A stretch of DNA of 64,000 bases from Bacteroidetes bacterium GWF2_33_16 (GCA_001768565.1 MEOE01000030.1:1-64000), one strand, 5' to 3'. Positions 8,690 through 17,343 are shown, counted from the first letter of the stretch. Made by a program: numbers and translations. Notes: generated by a model from the letters alone, not told the origin.

Positions 8690-9039
8690 GATTTGGTTCC
8701 TCCAATTTTTAATTAATAATTCGGAACCAGAACACCGGAATTTTTTTTAAATTCAAGCAAAATAAAATCGTATAAACAGCACAGCGGCCTTATGCCGAAT
8801 TTATTTGGCGCCTGTGTTGTAGCCTAGTGGGCTCATTTCAAAAGGATTTGCTAACTTTGTGAGGAATTATTGAGGAAAACGAACCTGAATTCAATCAGTT
8901 CAAAATCTTTTAACGATTTTTAATTTTTAAAATAAGAATAGAAAAACCATGAAATAATTTTTGAAAAAAAGTTGTTTCTTTTAACTTGCAACATATTTAT
9001 TAAAATTTGCAGTCCAAAAATTAATTTTTGATAAGTATA
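8690..9039. other. intergenic region upstream of GIY-YIG copy 1 and the Crp-like gene
   Basis: 350 bp. The left 200 bp is the conserved non-coding part of the duplicated cassette, with a plus-strand TAACTTTG (matching TAnnTTTG) near 8851. The right 150 bp is AT-rich leader DNA of the Crp/Fnr-like gene; no operator copy was found in it. Confidence 0.6.
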
Positions 9040-9639
9040 ATGAAAGCCTCCTTTTTAGACTTTGATTTTCTGGTTTTACGGATAAAAGATTACATTCCCC
9101 TTACCGAAGCCGACGAAGAACTCATTAGTAGATTGTTTATTTTGGAGTATTTCGATAAAAATGAGTTAATACTTAAAGAGGGAGCCTATTGTCAGAAATT
9201 ATATTTTATTGCTACAGGTATCGTTCGGTTTTCCCTTCTTATTGATGGAGTAGATAGAGCCTTTGTTTTCAGAGATGAAGGAGCATTCTGTTGTGATTTG
9301 GAAAGTTTTTTAAGAAAAACCCTCTCAAAATTTAACATCTCTGCCATAGAACCCACTACCCTTTTTTCTATTACCTACGAAAATTTGCAGGTATTTTACA
9401 AGGAAATACCTTATGGCGATAAGTTTGGGAGACTTTCCATAGAGCAACTATTTTTAGGGTTGGTTAACCATTTCTATGCATTTTTTTCTGAAGGTCCTGA
9501 TCAAAGATATTTGAGATTTGTGAACCAACACAAGGATTTGTTGCAGCGCATTCCACAATATCACATTGCCTCATACGTTGGAGTAACACCTCAGGCATTA
9601 TGTAGAATTAAGAAAAAAATGCTTCATAATCATTTATGA
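9040..9639 (+). CDS. Crp/Fnr-family transcriptional regulator
   Basis: 199 residues from the ATG at 9040; a TTG 12 bp upstream is in frame but less likely. Residues ~25-115 form the cyclic-nucleotide-binding beta-roll (FDKNELILKEGAYCQKLYFIATGIVRF, with GAY..KLYFI). The C-terminal part RIPQYHIASYVGVTPQALCRIKKK is the recognition region of the winged helix. The ligand is uncertain because the phosphate-binding cassette of true cAMP receptors is not evident. A palindrome overlapping its stop codon (9636-9651) precedes a promoter for the next gene and is the likely target site. An identical palindrome lies at 11078. Confidence 0.88.
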   Translation: MKASFLDFDFLVLRIKDYIPLTEADEELISRLFILEYFDKNELILKEGAYCQKLYFIATGIVRFSLLIDGVDRAFVFRDEGAFCCDLESFLRKTLSKFNISAIEPTTLFSITYENLQVFYKEIPYGDKFGRLSIEQLFLGLVNHFYAFFSEGPDQRYLRFVNQHKDLLQRIPQYHIASYVGVTPQALCRIKKKMLHNHL

Positions 9640-9680
9640 ACCTGGATTCATAAATCTCATTTTATGACAACATAATTTTG
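9636..9680 (+). promoter_or_regulatory. probable Crp-like operator and promoter, copy 1
   Basis: The palindrome ATGAACCTGGATTCAT (9636-9651) overlaps the stop codon of the regulator gene. The -7 element TAATTTTG lies at 9673-9680, 37 bp downstream of the palindrome's first base. The identical palindrome and the identical 37 bp spacing recur at 11078-11122. This placement suits activation or repression of the DUF3795 gene by the adjacent regulator. Confidence 0.65.
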
Positions 9681-9709
9681 TAATGATATAAATCAAATCT
9701 TACATTACT

Positions 9710-10156
9710 ATGAAAATTGTAACAAATAACGAACGAGAAAAACTAGTCGCTCCTTGTGGTTTAGATTGTGGAGCCTGCGAATTCTATTTAAGTAAGGATA
9801 ACCATGATATTATGGAATATTTGGTTTCGAAAGGAATTCCAAAGTCAATATTGCCATGTAATGGTTGTAGAAATGTTGATGGGAAATGTCCTATAGTACA
9901 AACAGATTGTTCAACATACAATTGTACTAAAACCAATGATGTAGATTTCTGCTTCGATTGCAAAGAATTTCCATGCAGCATGCTTAATCCAACTGCTGAT
10001 AGGGCAAATATATTACCACACAACCTAAAAGTCTTCAACTTATGCACTATTAAGCGTGATGGTCTGGATAATTTTATAGGTAAATCAGGTAAAATTAAGC
10101 TTTCATATTATAAGGGAAAAATGGTGATAGGAAAAGGACCTGTTATGGAGTATTAG
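9710..10156 (+). CDS. DUF3795 cysteine-rich protein
   Basis: 148 residues. The start LVAPCGLDCGACEFY and the spaced cysteines CNGCRN, GKCPIV, CSTYNCTK, FCFDCKEFPC match the DUF3795 family, which is thought to bind zinc or another metal through these cysteines. It is cytoplasmic, with no signal peptide. It lies 70 bp downstream of the Crp-like gene, behind the palindrome and promoter, so it is the best candidate for a regulated target. Function is unknown for the family. Confidence 0.85.
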   Translation: MKIVTNNEREKLVAPCGLDCGACEFYLSKDNHDIMEYLVSKGIPKSILPCNGCRNVDGKCPIVQTDCSTYNCTKTNDVDFCFDCKEFPCSMLNPTADRANILPHNLKVFNLCTIKRDGLDNFIGKSGKIKLSYYKGKMVIGKGPVMEY

Positions 10157-10239
10157 TCTATGCTTTTGAGCGCTGAAAATCATAAAAGCAGCAATTATGA
10201 AATGTAAATTTTTAGTAATGTCATTAATTTAATAGAAAA

Positions 10240-10782
10240 ATGAATAAAATAGCAATCATAAAAATAAGAAGAATGGAATCAATAATAAGTAAAATTATTT
10301 ATGTCGTATTAATAAGTATTTGCTTTTATAGTTGCGTTCAAAACAAATCAAAAGATAACATAACAACATCTAATATAATTGATATGAATCAAGAAAGCAT
10401 AGCAACAACCATTATTGAGTTGGAAAAAGCTGCATTAGAAAAATTGAATAAGGGAAATCCTTCGGGCTATCTGGATATTTATGCAGATGACATTACCTAT
10501 TTTGATCCTTTTCAGGAAAAACGGTTCGATGGATTCAAAAGTGTACAGACTTTTTATAGAAGTATGGAAGGGACAATACTGATAGATCAATACGAAATGA
10601 TTGACCCTGTTGTACAAATTGGTGGAGAAATAGCTGTTTTGAGTTATAATTTAGTCTCGCATATAGGAAATGTTATTTTCCGCGAGAAATGTACGGAAGT
10701 TTACAAACAACAGCCGGACAAACAGTGGAAAATTATCCATAGCCATTGGTCAATAGTTACACCAAAGAACAATAATGAATAA
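10240..10782 (+). CDS. NTF2-like (SnoaL/DUF4440-type) lipoprotein
   Basis: 180 residues, or 169 from the second ATG at 10273. The segment IIYVVLISICFYSCVQNK is a lipoprotein signal with the cysteine in CFYSC. The domain (residues ~55-175) has the NTF2-like layout: helix with ALEKLNKGNPSGYLDIYADDITYFDP, then GFKSVQTFYRSMEG, and C-terminal strands ending WKIIHSHWSIV. Members of this fold bind or transform small ligands; the substrate here is unknown. A diverged copy of just the C-terminal strand (DEWKIIHNHW) survives as a remnant at 16261-16344. Confidence 0.8.
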   Translation: MNKIAIIKIRRMESIISKIIYVVLISICFYSCVQNKSKDNITTSNIIDMNQESIATTIIELEKAALEKLNKGNPSGYLDIYADDITYFDPFQEKRFDGFKSVQTFYRSMEGTILIDQYEMIDPVVQIGGEIAVLSYNLVSHIGNVIFREKCTEVYKQQPDKQWKIIHSHWSIVTPKNNNE

Positions 10783-10796
10783 CTAATTTTGAAACT

Positions 10797-11081
10797 GTGA
10801 ATATTTCTTTTGAACAGTTGTCTGAAAAACATAGATTTTCTATAATGGACATTTTCAATTATTATATTGAGAACAGTTTTTCGGCATATTCAGATAATGT
10901 GTTTGATTATGACTTTTATAATAAATTTATTGAAAATACCAAGGGATTTCCTGCATATGCAATTAAGGTTGAAGAAGAAACAGTTGGATTTTGTTATCTA
11001 AGTCCATATAATCCACTTTCATCTTTTCGGGAAACACCACAGGCCTTATGCAGAAAAAAAATGCTACATACCCATTTATGA
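10797..11081 (+). pseudogene. chimeric relic: GNAT N-terminus fused to a Crp-like C-terminus
   Basis: 94 codons, GTG start. The first ~78 residues (ISFEQLSEKHRFSIMDIF to VGFCYLSPYNPLSSFRE) match the N-terminal half of a phosphinothricin-type GNAT acetyltransferase, which normally continues for another ~90 residues to the acetyl-CoA loop. The last 15 residues (TPQALCRKKMLHTHL) are nearly the C-terminus of the Crp-like regulator at 9040. The DNA after the stop is also shared, including the palindrome. The simplest reading is a deletion that joined a GNAT gene to a second Crp-like gene. The acetyl-CoA site is missing, so the product is probably not functional. Confidence 0.8.
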
Positions 11082-11122
11082 ACCTGGATTCATAAAATTC
11101 ATTTTTTAGGTGCATAGTTTTG
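11078..11122 (+). promoter_or_regulatory. probable Crp-like operator and promoter, copy 2
   Basis: ATGAACCTGGATTCAT at 11078-11093 is identical to the copy at 9636. The -7 element TAGTTTTG (11115-11122) again begins 37 bp after the palindrome's first base. It lies directly upstream of the TraB-like gene, which could thus answer to the regulator encoded at 9040. Confidence 0.65.
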
Positions 11123-11191
11123 TAGTACTAAAAAATCTAATTGTTTGTTATAGTGAAGATTGAAACTATAAAATCTAATTTTAAATTACAT

Positions 11192-12073
11192 ATGTTAACA
11201 AAAACTCTTTTTTCTATTATAGGTTTATGTGGATTTGTTTTATTCTCTCAAGAAAACAGACAAGATGAACGTAAATCAAAACCAGAAATTTTCTTAGTAG
11301 GTACAATTCACTCGATGCACTTCAATCCGGACTATAATTATTCAATTATTGATCTTCAGTCGCAAATCAGTGCATTAAAACCAGATTTTGTTTGTGGTGA
11401 AATTGTACCTGAAGCATTTGACCAACCAATGGAAGGATATTTCCCTCCCGAAGCAGCATTTCTTGCAGAAATGGCAACAACATTAAATTATAGTTTTGTA
11501 CCTGTTGATTGGCGACTTGATTATGCTACCCAATCAAAGGCTGAAAGTGAATATCCATTGTTTATTAAAGAACAAGTTAAATCAATGTCAGATACAATGT
11601 GGAATTTAATTAGAGAATCAAACAGCCAATCTATTTATGATTTTATTCACGGGAACTTGCATTTACAAATGACTGATTCATTATACGAAAGAATTATAGG
11701 AGTTAATTCAATTGCTGAATTAGCTAGTGGTAACTGGCACGAACGTAACAGAAAAATTGTTGAAAATACTTTAAAAGCTTCAAAAGCAAAAAATGCAAAT
11801 AGGATTGTTATTGTTTTAGGTATTGATCATCTACCTCAAATTAGAAGGCAATTAATTGATTTAGGCTTTGAGCCCCAAATTCCAAAACGTTTATTTGTTC
11901 CGGAAAAAAATTCAAAAGTATCTGATGCAGTCTTAGCGCGCTGGAAACGCAACTTAGAGTTTCTCAAATTAATCCGTGATAAAAAAATACCGATATCAGA
12001 TGATAATTATCAGAAAGTAATTAATAGTAAAAGAATTCCGGATTTAGAACTTGCAATTCAGAAGTCATCTTAA
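11192..12073 (+). CDS. secreted TraB/PrgY/GumN-like protein
   Basis: 293 residues from the ATG at 11192, chosen because it begins a clean signal peptide (MLTKTLFSIIGLCGFVLFSQ); GTG and TTG codons upstream are in frame. The motif VGTIHSMHF near the N-terminus, the acidic PDFVCGEIVPEAF, and VIVLGIDHLPQIRRQL near residue 225 fit the TraB/ChaN/Tiki superfamily, where the GTIH and GxxH histidines and a Glu are thought to bind metal for hydrolysis. It is likely periplasmic. It sits behind the second Crp-like operator-promoter. Confidence 0.7.
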   Translation: MLTKTLFSIIGLCGFVLFSQENRQDERKSKPEIFLVGTIHSMHFNPDYNYSIIDLQSQISALKPDFVCGEIVPEAFDQPMEGYFPPEAAFLAEMATTLNYSFVPVDWRLDYATQSKAESEYPLFIKEQVKSMSDTMWNLIRESNSQSIYDFIHGNLHLQMTDSLYERIIGVNSIAELASGNWHERNRKIVENTLKASKAKNANRIVIVLGIDHLPQIRRQLIDLGFEPQIPKRLFVPEKNSKVSDAVLARWKRNLEFLKLIRDKKIPISDDNYQKVINSKRIPDLELAIQKSS

Positions 12074-12090
12074 CTTAAAACTATAAAAAC

Positions 12091-12813
12091 ATGAAAAAAA
12101 TACTAATAATCCTTACTTTACTAAACACACTACCATCATTTGCTCAACAACCACAAAATGGTTACGAATTAATTGAGCAAATGTACAATGCAAACAAGGC
12201 AAACTGGTATAAAACTCTTTGCTTTTCGCAAGAGGTTATATACTATAAAAACGACAGCATTGTAGGAACGGATGTTTGGCTTGAGGCTTATCAATCACCC
12301 AGTAACCTAATACTTAAGTTCACCAATTGGGACAGTGGTAATGGCTTACTTTTTACAAACGACAGCCTCTATACTTACCAAAAAGGGATTCTCCAATCAG
12401 TTATGTATCGTATTCACGATTTGGTTGTGCTGGGTTTAGACATTAATAATATTCCTCCCGAAACTACTTCGAAACGAGCCGAAAAATGTGGGTATAACCT
12501 AAATCTAATTACTGAAGGTCAATGCTTGGGACACGAGGCTTGGGTAGTTGGAGATACATCAGGTACTTGTTTCTGGGTTGATAAGGAAACGCTTCTGTTC
12601 CTTAAAATGCATCGTAAAACAGGCGAAAACTCACGAGAAGTTGAGTTTGCCAAATATGAAGACATAAATGGTTATCCTGTTGCAACAGTAATTAAATTTT
12701 ATAATAACCATGGAGAACTAAACATGGTTGAAAAGTACTTTAATATAAATCCCAACTGTAGTTTACCATCTACAATCTTCAATCCTGTTGAATTTAACAA
12801 TGCCGAGTGGTAA
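12091..12813 (+). CDS. secreted protein, LolA/LolB-like fold candidate
   Basis: 240 residues with signal peptide MKKILIILTLLNTLPSFAQQ. The body alternates strands and turns (WYKTLCFSQEVIYYKNDSIVG, PSNLILKFTNWDSGNGLLFTNDSLYTY, TCFWVDKETLLFLKMHRK) in the manner of outer-membrane lipoprotein-sorting or RseB-like domains. The terminal segment YEDINGYPVATVIKFYNNHGEL is typical of such proteins. No active site is recognised. It follows the TraB-like gene by 17 bp and is probably cotranscribed with it. Confidence 0.72.
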   Translation: MKKILIILTLLNTLPSFAQQPQNGYELIEQMYNANKANWYKTLCFSQEVIYYKNDSIVGTDVWLEAYQSPSNLILKFTNWDSGNGLLFTNDSLYTYQKGILQSVMYRIHDLVVLGLDINNIPPETTSKRAEKCGYNLNLITEGQCLGHEAWVVGDTSGTCFWVDKETLLFLKMHRKTGENSREVEFAKYEDINGYPVATVIKFYNNHGELNMVEKYFNINPNCSLPSTIFNPVEFNNAEW

Positions 12814-12865
12814 TTACTATTTTTCAGATCTACTAAACAGCCATTCAATAAAAAAGAGAGACAAG

Positions 12866-13189
12866 ATGAACAAATTAGAATTAAAAGAAAATCCAACCTT
12901 AAGAGATTATCAGGAATATGTAAAAATTCTTGAAATACAGAGAGGTTTTACCAATCAAAATGCATTAGAAAAGTGTTTGCTGTTGGGAGAAGAAATGGGT
13001 GAATTATTTAAATCTATTCGTAAAGCAGCGAATTTAAAAACAGATATTACCTCAAACATTAGTTCAGTTAACGAAGAAATTGCAGACATGTTAATTTATC
13101 TATGTTCAATAGCAAATCGTTTTGAAATTGATATAGAAAAAGCTTTTCGCGAAAAGGAGGAAATAAACAAAAAACGGAAATGGATTTAA
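12866..13189 (+). CDS. MazG-like nucleotide pyrophosphohydrolase
   Basis: 107 residues from the ATG at 12866; an upstream TTG in frame overlaps the previous gene and is unlikely. The metal-binding pattern of all-alpha NTP pyrophosphatases is visible: LLGEEMGELFKSIRK (EExxE) and NEEIADMLIYLCSIAN (ExxD). The length suits a single-domain MazG-like protein. Such enzymes hydrolyse non-canonical or excess nucleoside triphosphates to monophosphates. It is cytoplasmic, unlike the secreted products of its neighbours. Confidence 0.88.
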   Translation: MNKLELKENPTLRDYQEYVKILEIQRGFTNQNALEKCLLLGEEMGELFKSIRKAANLKTDITSNISSVNEEIADMLIYLCSIANRFEIDIEKAFREKEEINKKRKWI

Positions 13190-13277
13190 CATTTTAATTA
13201 TGTTCTTTGATGATTAATAACCAATTATCGTCATTATTTGATTATAAAAAAACAATTAATTTAAAAAAGAATACCTA

Positions 13278-14579
13278 ATGAAATCAAAATTTCTATTTTT
13301 TATATTGATCATATTAATCTCTGCAAGCGCATTGGGGCAGGATGAAAAAAAACTTTCAAATAATGAAAAACTATTTGGATTATCTTTATTATGGAAAGAG
13401 GTTAGTTATAACTTTGCTTTTTTCCATCAGGCTCCTGATTTAAATTGGGATAGTTGTTATATGGCAACAATACCAAAAGTATTAGAAACAAGTAATGACT
13501 GGGATTATTATCTGGAATTGCAGAAATTTATGTCACTACTGCAAGATGGGCATACTCGAATCTTTACTCCGGTTCACTTACGTAATAAATATTTTGGTAC
13601 AACCAATAATCAATTTACAACAAAGTTAATCGAAGACAAGGTCATTATTACTCGGGTTTTAGATGTTTCTCTTAGTAATAAGGGTTTGAAGCAAGGCATG
13701 GAAATTACCGCTATTAATGAAATGAATCCATTCGCATATGCTGAGAAATATGTAGCTCCTTATGTTTATGCATCAACTCCTCAAGATCGGCAATTACAAA
13801 TCTTTAATTTATTTCTTTTAAGTGGAAACACAACTGAACCAATAAGTATAGAAATCGAAAGCTTTGAAGGCAAACGGCGAACACATAAAATAAGCCGGGA
13901 ACCATGGATTATGGAAGAAGAAATGTTAAGTGGAAAACCTCTTGAATTTAAAATACTTGCAAATAATATTGGGTATCTTAAAATAAATAATTTTGTTGCA
14001 AGTGAGAATATCAGAACCAATTTCGATTCAATTTATGAAAAGATCCTGCTTACTAATGGATTAATTATTGATGTTAGAGAAAATGTAGGTGGCGCTACAG
14101 ATATTTCGCTTTACATTTTAAAGCATTTCACTAACAAACCATTTAAAACAGGGAAATGGAGATCTCCCAAAAACATTGCTGCACATAGAAGTTGGGGAAG
14201 TAAAATTGAGTGGTTTGAATCAGATGAATTTGAGGTGTTACCATTTGATAATAAAGTCATCTACACCAAACCAATGGTTCTGCTTACCGATGAAAGTACT
14301 TTTTCATGTGCCGAAGATTTTTGTGTAGGATTCCTTACTATACATCGAGGTAAAATAGTTGGAGCCAAAACTGCCGGTAGTAGTGGAAATCCTATAATAT
14401 TTAAATTACCTGGCGATGGTATCGCTCTTGTTTGTTCAAAACAGGATTTTTTCCCTGATGGCAGAGAATATGTTGGATTTGGAATAACACCAGATATTGA
14501 AATTAAACCTACAATAAAGGACATTATTCAAAACAGAGACCCGGTACTGGAAATAGCTGTGAAAGAAATTTTAAAATGA
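13278..14579 (+). CDS. S41-family (tail-specific) secreted protease
   Basis: 433 residues with signal peptide MKSKFLFFILIILISASALGQ. An N-terminal helical region with LLQDGHTRI, a PDZ-like part (IITRVLDVSLSNKGLKQGMEITAIN) and the peptidase domain follow in the usual order. GLIIDVRENVGG and TDESTFSCAEDF mark the S41 core; the serine in FSCAED is the expected nucleophile, and the lysine in GAKTAGSSG could serve as partner. It is periplasmic or surface-located. A paralogue at 58031-59404 is interrupted by a stop codon. Confidence 0.88.
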   Translation: MKSKFLFFILIILISASALGQDEKKLSNNEKLFGLSLLWKEVSYNFAFFHQAPDLNWDSCYMATIPKVLETSNDWDYYLELQKFMSLLQDGHTRIFTPVHLRNKYFGTTNNQFTTKLIEDKVIITRVLDVSLSNKGLKQGMEITAINEMNPFAYAEKYVAPYVYASTPQDRQLQIFNLFLLSGNTTEPISIEIESFEGKRRTHKISREPWIMEEEMLSGKPLEFKILANNIGYLKINNFVASENIRTNFDSIYEKILLTNGLIIDVRENVGGATDISLYILKHFTNKPFKTGKWRSPKNIAAHRSWGSKIEWFESDEFEVLPFDNKVIYTKPMVLLTDESTFSCAEDFCVGFLTIHRGKIVGAKTAGSSGNPIIFKLPGDGIALVCSKQDFFPDGREYVGFGITPDIEIKPTIKDIIQNRDPVLEIAVKEILK

Positions 14580-14654
14580 TACAATACAATGTTTAATTAT
14601 CAGTAATATATTCAAGGTAGTCAATTAGTAATTTTTACAAAATCAATTTGAACA

Positions 14655-15701
14655 ATGAAAAATACATTTTACATCATATTTTTAATAATTATTATATTAG
14701 TATCTGCCTGTCGGTCAAATAATAATAATTACAACAACCCCGATGAAATTCAAGGTGATTACTTTGGTCAAATACCTCCAAGTGATTCAGCAAAACTTTT
14801 TGCTCCAAATACCATATCAACAGGAATGAATGAGCGTGATTTTGTTATCTCACCTGATGGTACAGAAATATTTTTCTGCCGTGAAGCAGGAAACTTTAAA
14901 TACACAACCATTTTTTATACTCAGAGAATTAACCATATTTGGACTTTTCCCGAAGTTTTTGAATACTGCACCAATCCCAACTACAAATTTGTTGAACCCC
15001 ACCTCTCAATTGATGGAAAGAGATTATACTTTATCTCAAATATGCCAGTAGACTCTTCATCTTTTGGTAATGAAGATATCTGGGTATCCACAAAAACAGA
15101 TGGCAAATGGTCAAAACCGGCAAATCTTGGGTCTCCTGTTAATACTAAAAGTAAGGAATTTTTCCCATCACTTACACAAGATGGCACCATTTACTATACA
15201 CATTTAGATACCTTAGTTAATGATGAGTTCATATATCGCTCTCGTTTTGTAAATGGGGAGTACCAGCAACCTGAAAAGTTAGGCCCCAATGTAAACATTG
15301 GGAGTGCAAGGTACAATGCATTTATTTCCTCTGACGAAAGCTACGTCATAATCCCTGCTTACGGAATGCCTGATAGTTATGGTGGTACTGATTACTACAT
15401 CTCATTCCGCGATTTCCAAGACAACTGGAGTCAACCCATCAATATGGGATTAAAAATAAACACATCTAGTCCTAAAGAGTGGTCAGCATCAGTTTCAACT
15501 GATGGCAAGTACATATTTCTTATGTCTGCCAGAATGAATAACAAGGGAATTGATAAGCTTAGTCAGCAATCTTTGCTTGAATTTCACAATAGCCCGCAAA
15601 ATGGCAATACAGATATTTACTGGATTAGTTCCTCAATAATTGAAGAACTCAGGCTACAGGCTGATTTTAAAAACAAAAACAATAAGTTATTATTTGAATA
15701 A
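14655..15701 (+). CDS. PD40/WD40-like beta-propeller lipoprotein
   Basis: 348 residues. The signal IIFLIIIILVSACRS has a clear lipobox (VSAC). The mature chain contains repeated propeller strands such as DFVISPDGTEIFFCREA, PHLSIDGKRLYFIS and SVSTDGKYIFLMS, each of the PD40 form (DG..I.F.S). The segment GDYFGQIPPSDSAKLFAPN near the N-terminus resembles the SIPADSLYLGQ proteins at 23658 and 54417, so these are probably distant relatives. It is likely anchored in the outer membrane and binds a protein or glycan; no enzyme motif is visible. Confidence 0.82.
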   Translation: MKNTFYIIFLIIIILVSACRSNNNNYNNPDEIQGDYFGQIPPSDSAKLFAPNTISTGMNERDFVISPDGTEIFFCREAGNFKYTTIFYTQRINHIWTFPEVFEYCTNPNYKFVEPHLSIDGKRLYFISNMPVDSSSFGNEDIWVSTKTDGKWSKPANLGSPVNTKSKEFFPSLTQDGTIYYTHLDTLVNDEFIYRSRFVNGEYQQPEKLGPNVNIGSARYNAFISSDESYVIIPAYGMPDSYGGTDYYISFRDFQDNWSQPINMGLKINTSSPKEWSASVSTDGKYIFLMSARMNNKGIDKLSQQSLLEFHNSPQNGNTDIYWISSSIIEELRLQADFKNKNNKLLFE

Positions 15702-15725
15702 AAATACTTTTAAATTCAATATAAA

Positions 15726-16262
15726 ATGATAAATGATATGAAAAGCAGTTTTGCAAAAGGATTGGTTTCAAATGGACCAGCAGAAGAATACAAAGAAAAG
15801 TTAATGCTTTATGGCCAGTTTATTGGTGATTGGACTGCTGATACTATTGAGTATCCTGAAGACGGCACTCAAAGACATTCAAAATGGGATATTCGTTTTG
15901 AATGGGTATTAGAAGGAAGAGCAATTCAAGACCTTTGGATAACTCCAATAAGAAAAGAGAATGCGGTAGGCTGGAATGAGCCAGGAAACAGGTATAGTAC
16001 AACTATGCGGGTTTATGATCCTAAGATTAATGCATGGCACATTGTTTGGATAAATCCACCAAGTGGAACTGTTGTCAAACAAATAAGTCGACAAGTTGGA
16101 AATGAGATAATACAACTAGGAGAGATAGATAGCTCTGGTCATCAGTCACGTTGGGTATATCGAGATATCACACCAAATAGTTTCAGATGGTGTAACGAAA
16201 AAACTACCGATAATGGGAATAGCTGGAGATTGTTACAGGAAATGAGGGCTAAAAGAAAATGA
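15726..16262 (+). CDS. hypothetical DUF1579-like protein
   Basis: 178 residues, no signal peptide; a second ATG at 15738 is equally possible. The pattern GQFIGDWTADT, FEWVLEGRAIQDLWI, TTMRVYDPKINAWHIVWI and GEIDSSGHQSRWVYRDI suggests an antiparallel beta-barrel resembling DUF1579 or nitrobindin-like proteins. Such barrels bind hydrophobic ligands; no specific ligand can be named. Its stop codon overlaps the start of the NTF2-like remnant, implying that the junction arose by recombination. Confidence 0.65.
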   Translation: MINDMKSSFAKGLVSNGPAEEYKEKLMLYGQFIGDWTADTIEYPEDGTQRHSKWDIRFEWVLEGRAIQDLWITPIRKENAVGWNEPGNRYSTTMRVYDPKINAWHIVWINPPSGTVVKQISRQVGNEIIQLGEIDSSGHQSRWVYRDITPNSFRWCNEKTTDNGNSWRLLQEMRAKRK

Positions 16263-16344
16263 TGAATGGAAAATAATCCACAACCATTGGTTGATTACTA
16301 AACCTCCTTCTAAATTATTGTACTATCATAACTTTTTTAATTGA
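16261..16344 (+). pseudogene. 3' remnant of an NTF2-like gene
   Basis: The frame reads DEWKIIHNHWLITKPPSK and ends at TGA 16342-16344. This matches the C-terminal strand of the NTF2-like lipoprotein encoded at 10240 (QWKIIHSHWSIVTPK). Only about 27 codons remain and there is no start, so it is a relic. The stretch lies between the gene ending at 16262 and the ATG at 16347. Confidence 0.7.
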
Positions 16345-16346
16345 TT

Positions 16347-16907
16347 ATGGATAAAATATTGACTTTCAGCGATAGACAAGCCTTTAGGGAATGGCTTGAC
16401 AAGTATGGGACAGAGAGCAACGGTGTATGGATACTTTTTGATAAAAAGGAGAAAATTGTCACATTATCTGCAAACGATGCGTTGGAAGAGGCACTTTGTT
16501 ACGGATGGATAGACGGACAAATAAAATCGCTCGAACATAATACTTACAAAAAGTATTTTGCGCCACGATTACCAAAAAGTAAATGGTCTGTTAAAAACAA
16601 AGAAATTGCACAAACCCTTATAGAAAAGGATTTAATGACCCAGCGAGGTTTGGATGCCATAGAAAACGCAAAGAGAAATGGGATGTGGGATAATGCTAAA
16701 CGCATACTTATTAAAGATGAACAAATAAAAATGTTTAAGCAAATCATACAACCACATGAACCAGCTTATAGCAATTTTCTGAATATGTCACATTCAGTAC
16801 AGCGCACATATACTGGTTTTTATCTTGATGCCAAATCTGATAAAACCCGTCAAACACGGTTAAAAAAGATTATTGACAGACTTAATAGCAATTTGAAACC
16901 AATGTGA
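16347..16907 (+). CDS. YdeI/OmdA-family protein
   Basis: 186 residues from the ATG at 16347. The sequence FREWLDKYGTESNGVWILFDKK, ALEEALCYGWIDGQIKSL and YFAPRLPKSKWSVKN is characteristic of the YdeI/OmdA family, sometimes described as bacteriocin-protection or periplasmic-stress related proteins. No export signal is present. The biochemical activity of the family is not settled. The C-terminal helices (SHSVQRTYTGFYLDAKSDKTRQTRLKK) complete the family's normal length. Confidence 0.85.
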   Translation: MDKILTFSDRQAFREWLDKYGTESNGVWILFDKKEKIVTLSANDALEEALCYGWIDGQIKSLEHNTYKKYFAPRLPKSKWSVKNKEIAQTLIEKDLMTQRGLDAIENAKRNGMWDNAKRILIKDEQIKMFKQIIQPHEPAYSNFLNMSHSVQRTYTGFYLDAKSDKTRQTRLKKIIDRLNSNLKPM

Positions 16908-16932
16908 TGTAAGTAATTAAAATGACGATATA

Positions 16933-17343
16933 ATGATTAAAAATTATTTTTATTTTATAGTTGGAATTTTGTGTTTACTCTTTGCAGTTACTCATACGTT
17001 AAATGGGTTCTTAACAAGTTTGCAGATTTTAGAAAATTCTGCAATTGAGAATAATACAAAAACTGCTTTTACATATGTATGGCATATAATTGGTATTGAA
17101 AACCTGATCTTTGGAATAGCATTATGCATCATGGCATTTCAAAAGAATTTGGCAAAGGTTAAGTTTGCAGCTTGGTTAATAATTACGATTTTAGTAATGC
17201 GGTGGATTGTTATCACACTCGTTACTTTATTGAACAATAGTGGTAATGTAATACAATTAATTCCTGACACAGTTGCAATTTTTGTTGTAATTGTTTTGTT
17301 GCTTTTTGGAATAAAAGTAAAAGATAAAATTCCTAATGAATAA
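16933..17343 (+). CDS. four-helix integral membrane protein
   Basis: 136 residues with four predicted transmembrane segments at about residues 5-25, 48-68, 77-97 and 110-129. The histidines in FAVTHTLNG and YVWHIIGIEN lie in or near the membrane, but no known motif is recognised. Its last 8 bp overlap the start of the methyltransferase gene at 17336, suggesting translational coupling. Confidence 0.75.
   Translation: MIKNYFYFIVGILCLLFAVTHTLNGFLTSLQILENSAIENNTKTAFTYVWHIIGIENLIFGIALCIMAFQKNLAKVKFAAWLIITILVMRWIVITLVTLLNNSGNVIQLIPDTVAIFVVIVLLLFGIKVKDKIPNE

Larger units (their letters stand above)
8245..8889. repeat. GIY-YIG cassette, copy 1
   Basis: This ~645 bp block is matched by 21776-22424. 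Similarity covers the GIY-YIG gene and also non-coding DNA on both sides: the downstream hairpin, and an upstream part with AATTCGGAACCAG, ATGCCGAATTTATTTGG, GGGCTCATTTCAAAAGGATT and GAGGAAAACGAACCTGAA. Conservation of the non-coding flanks marks it as one duplicated or mobile unit. Confidence 0.8.
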
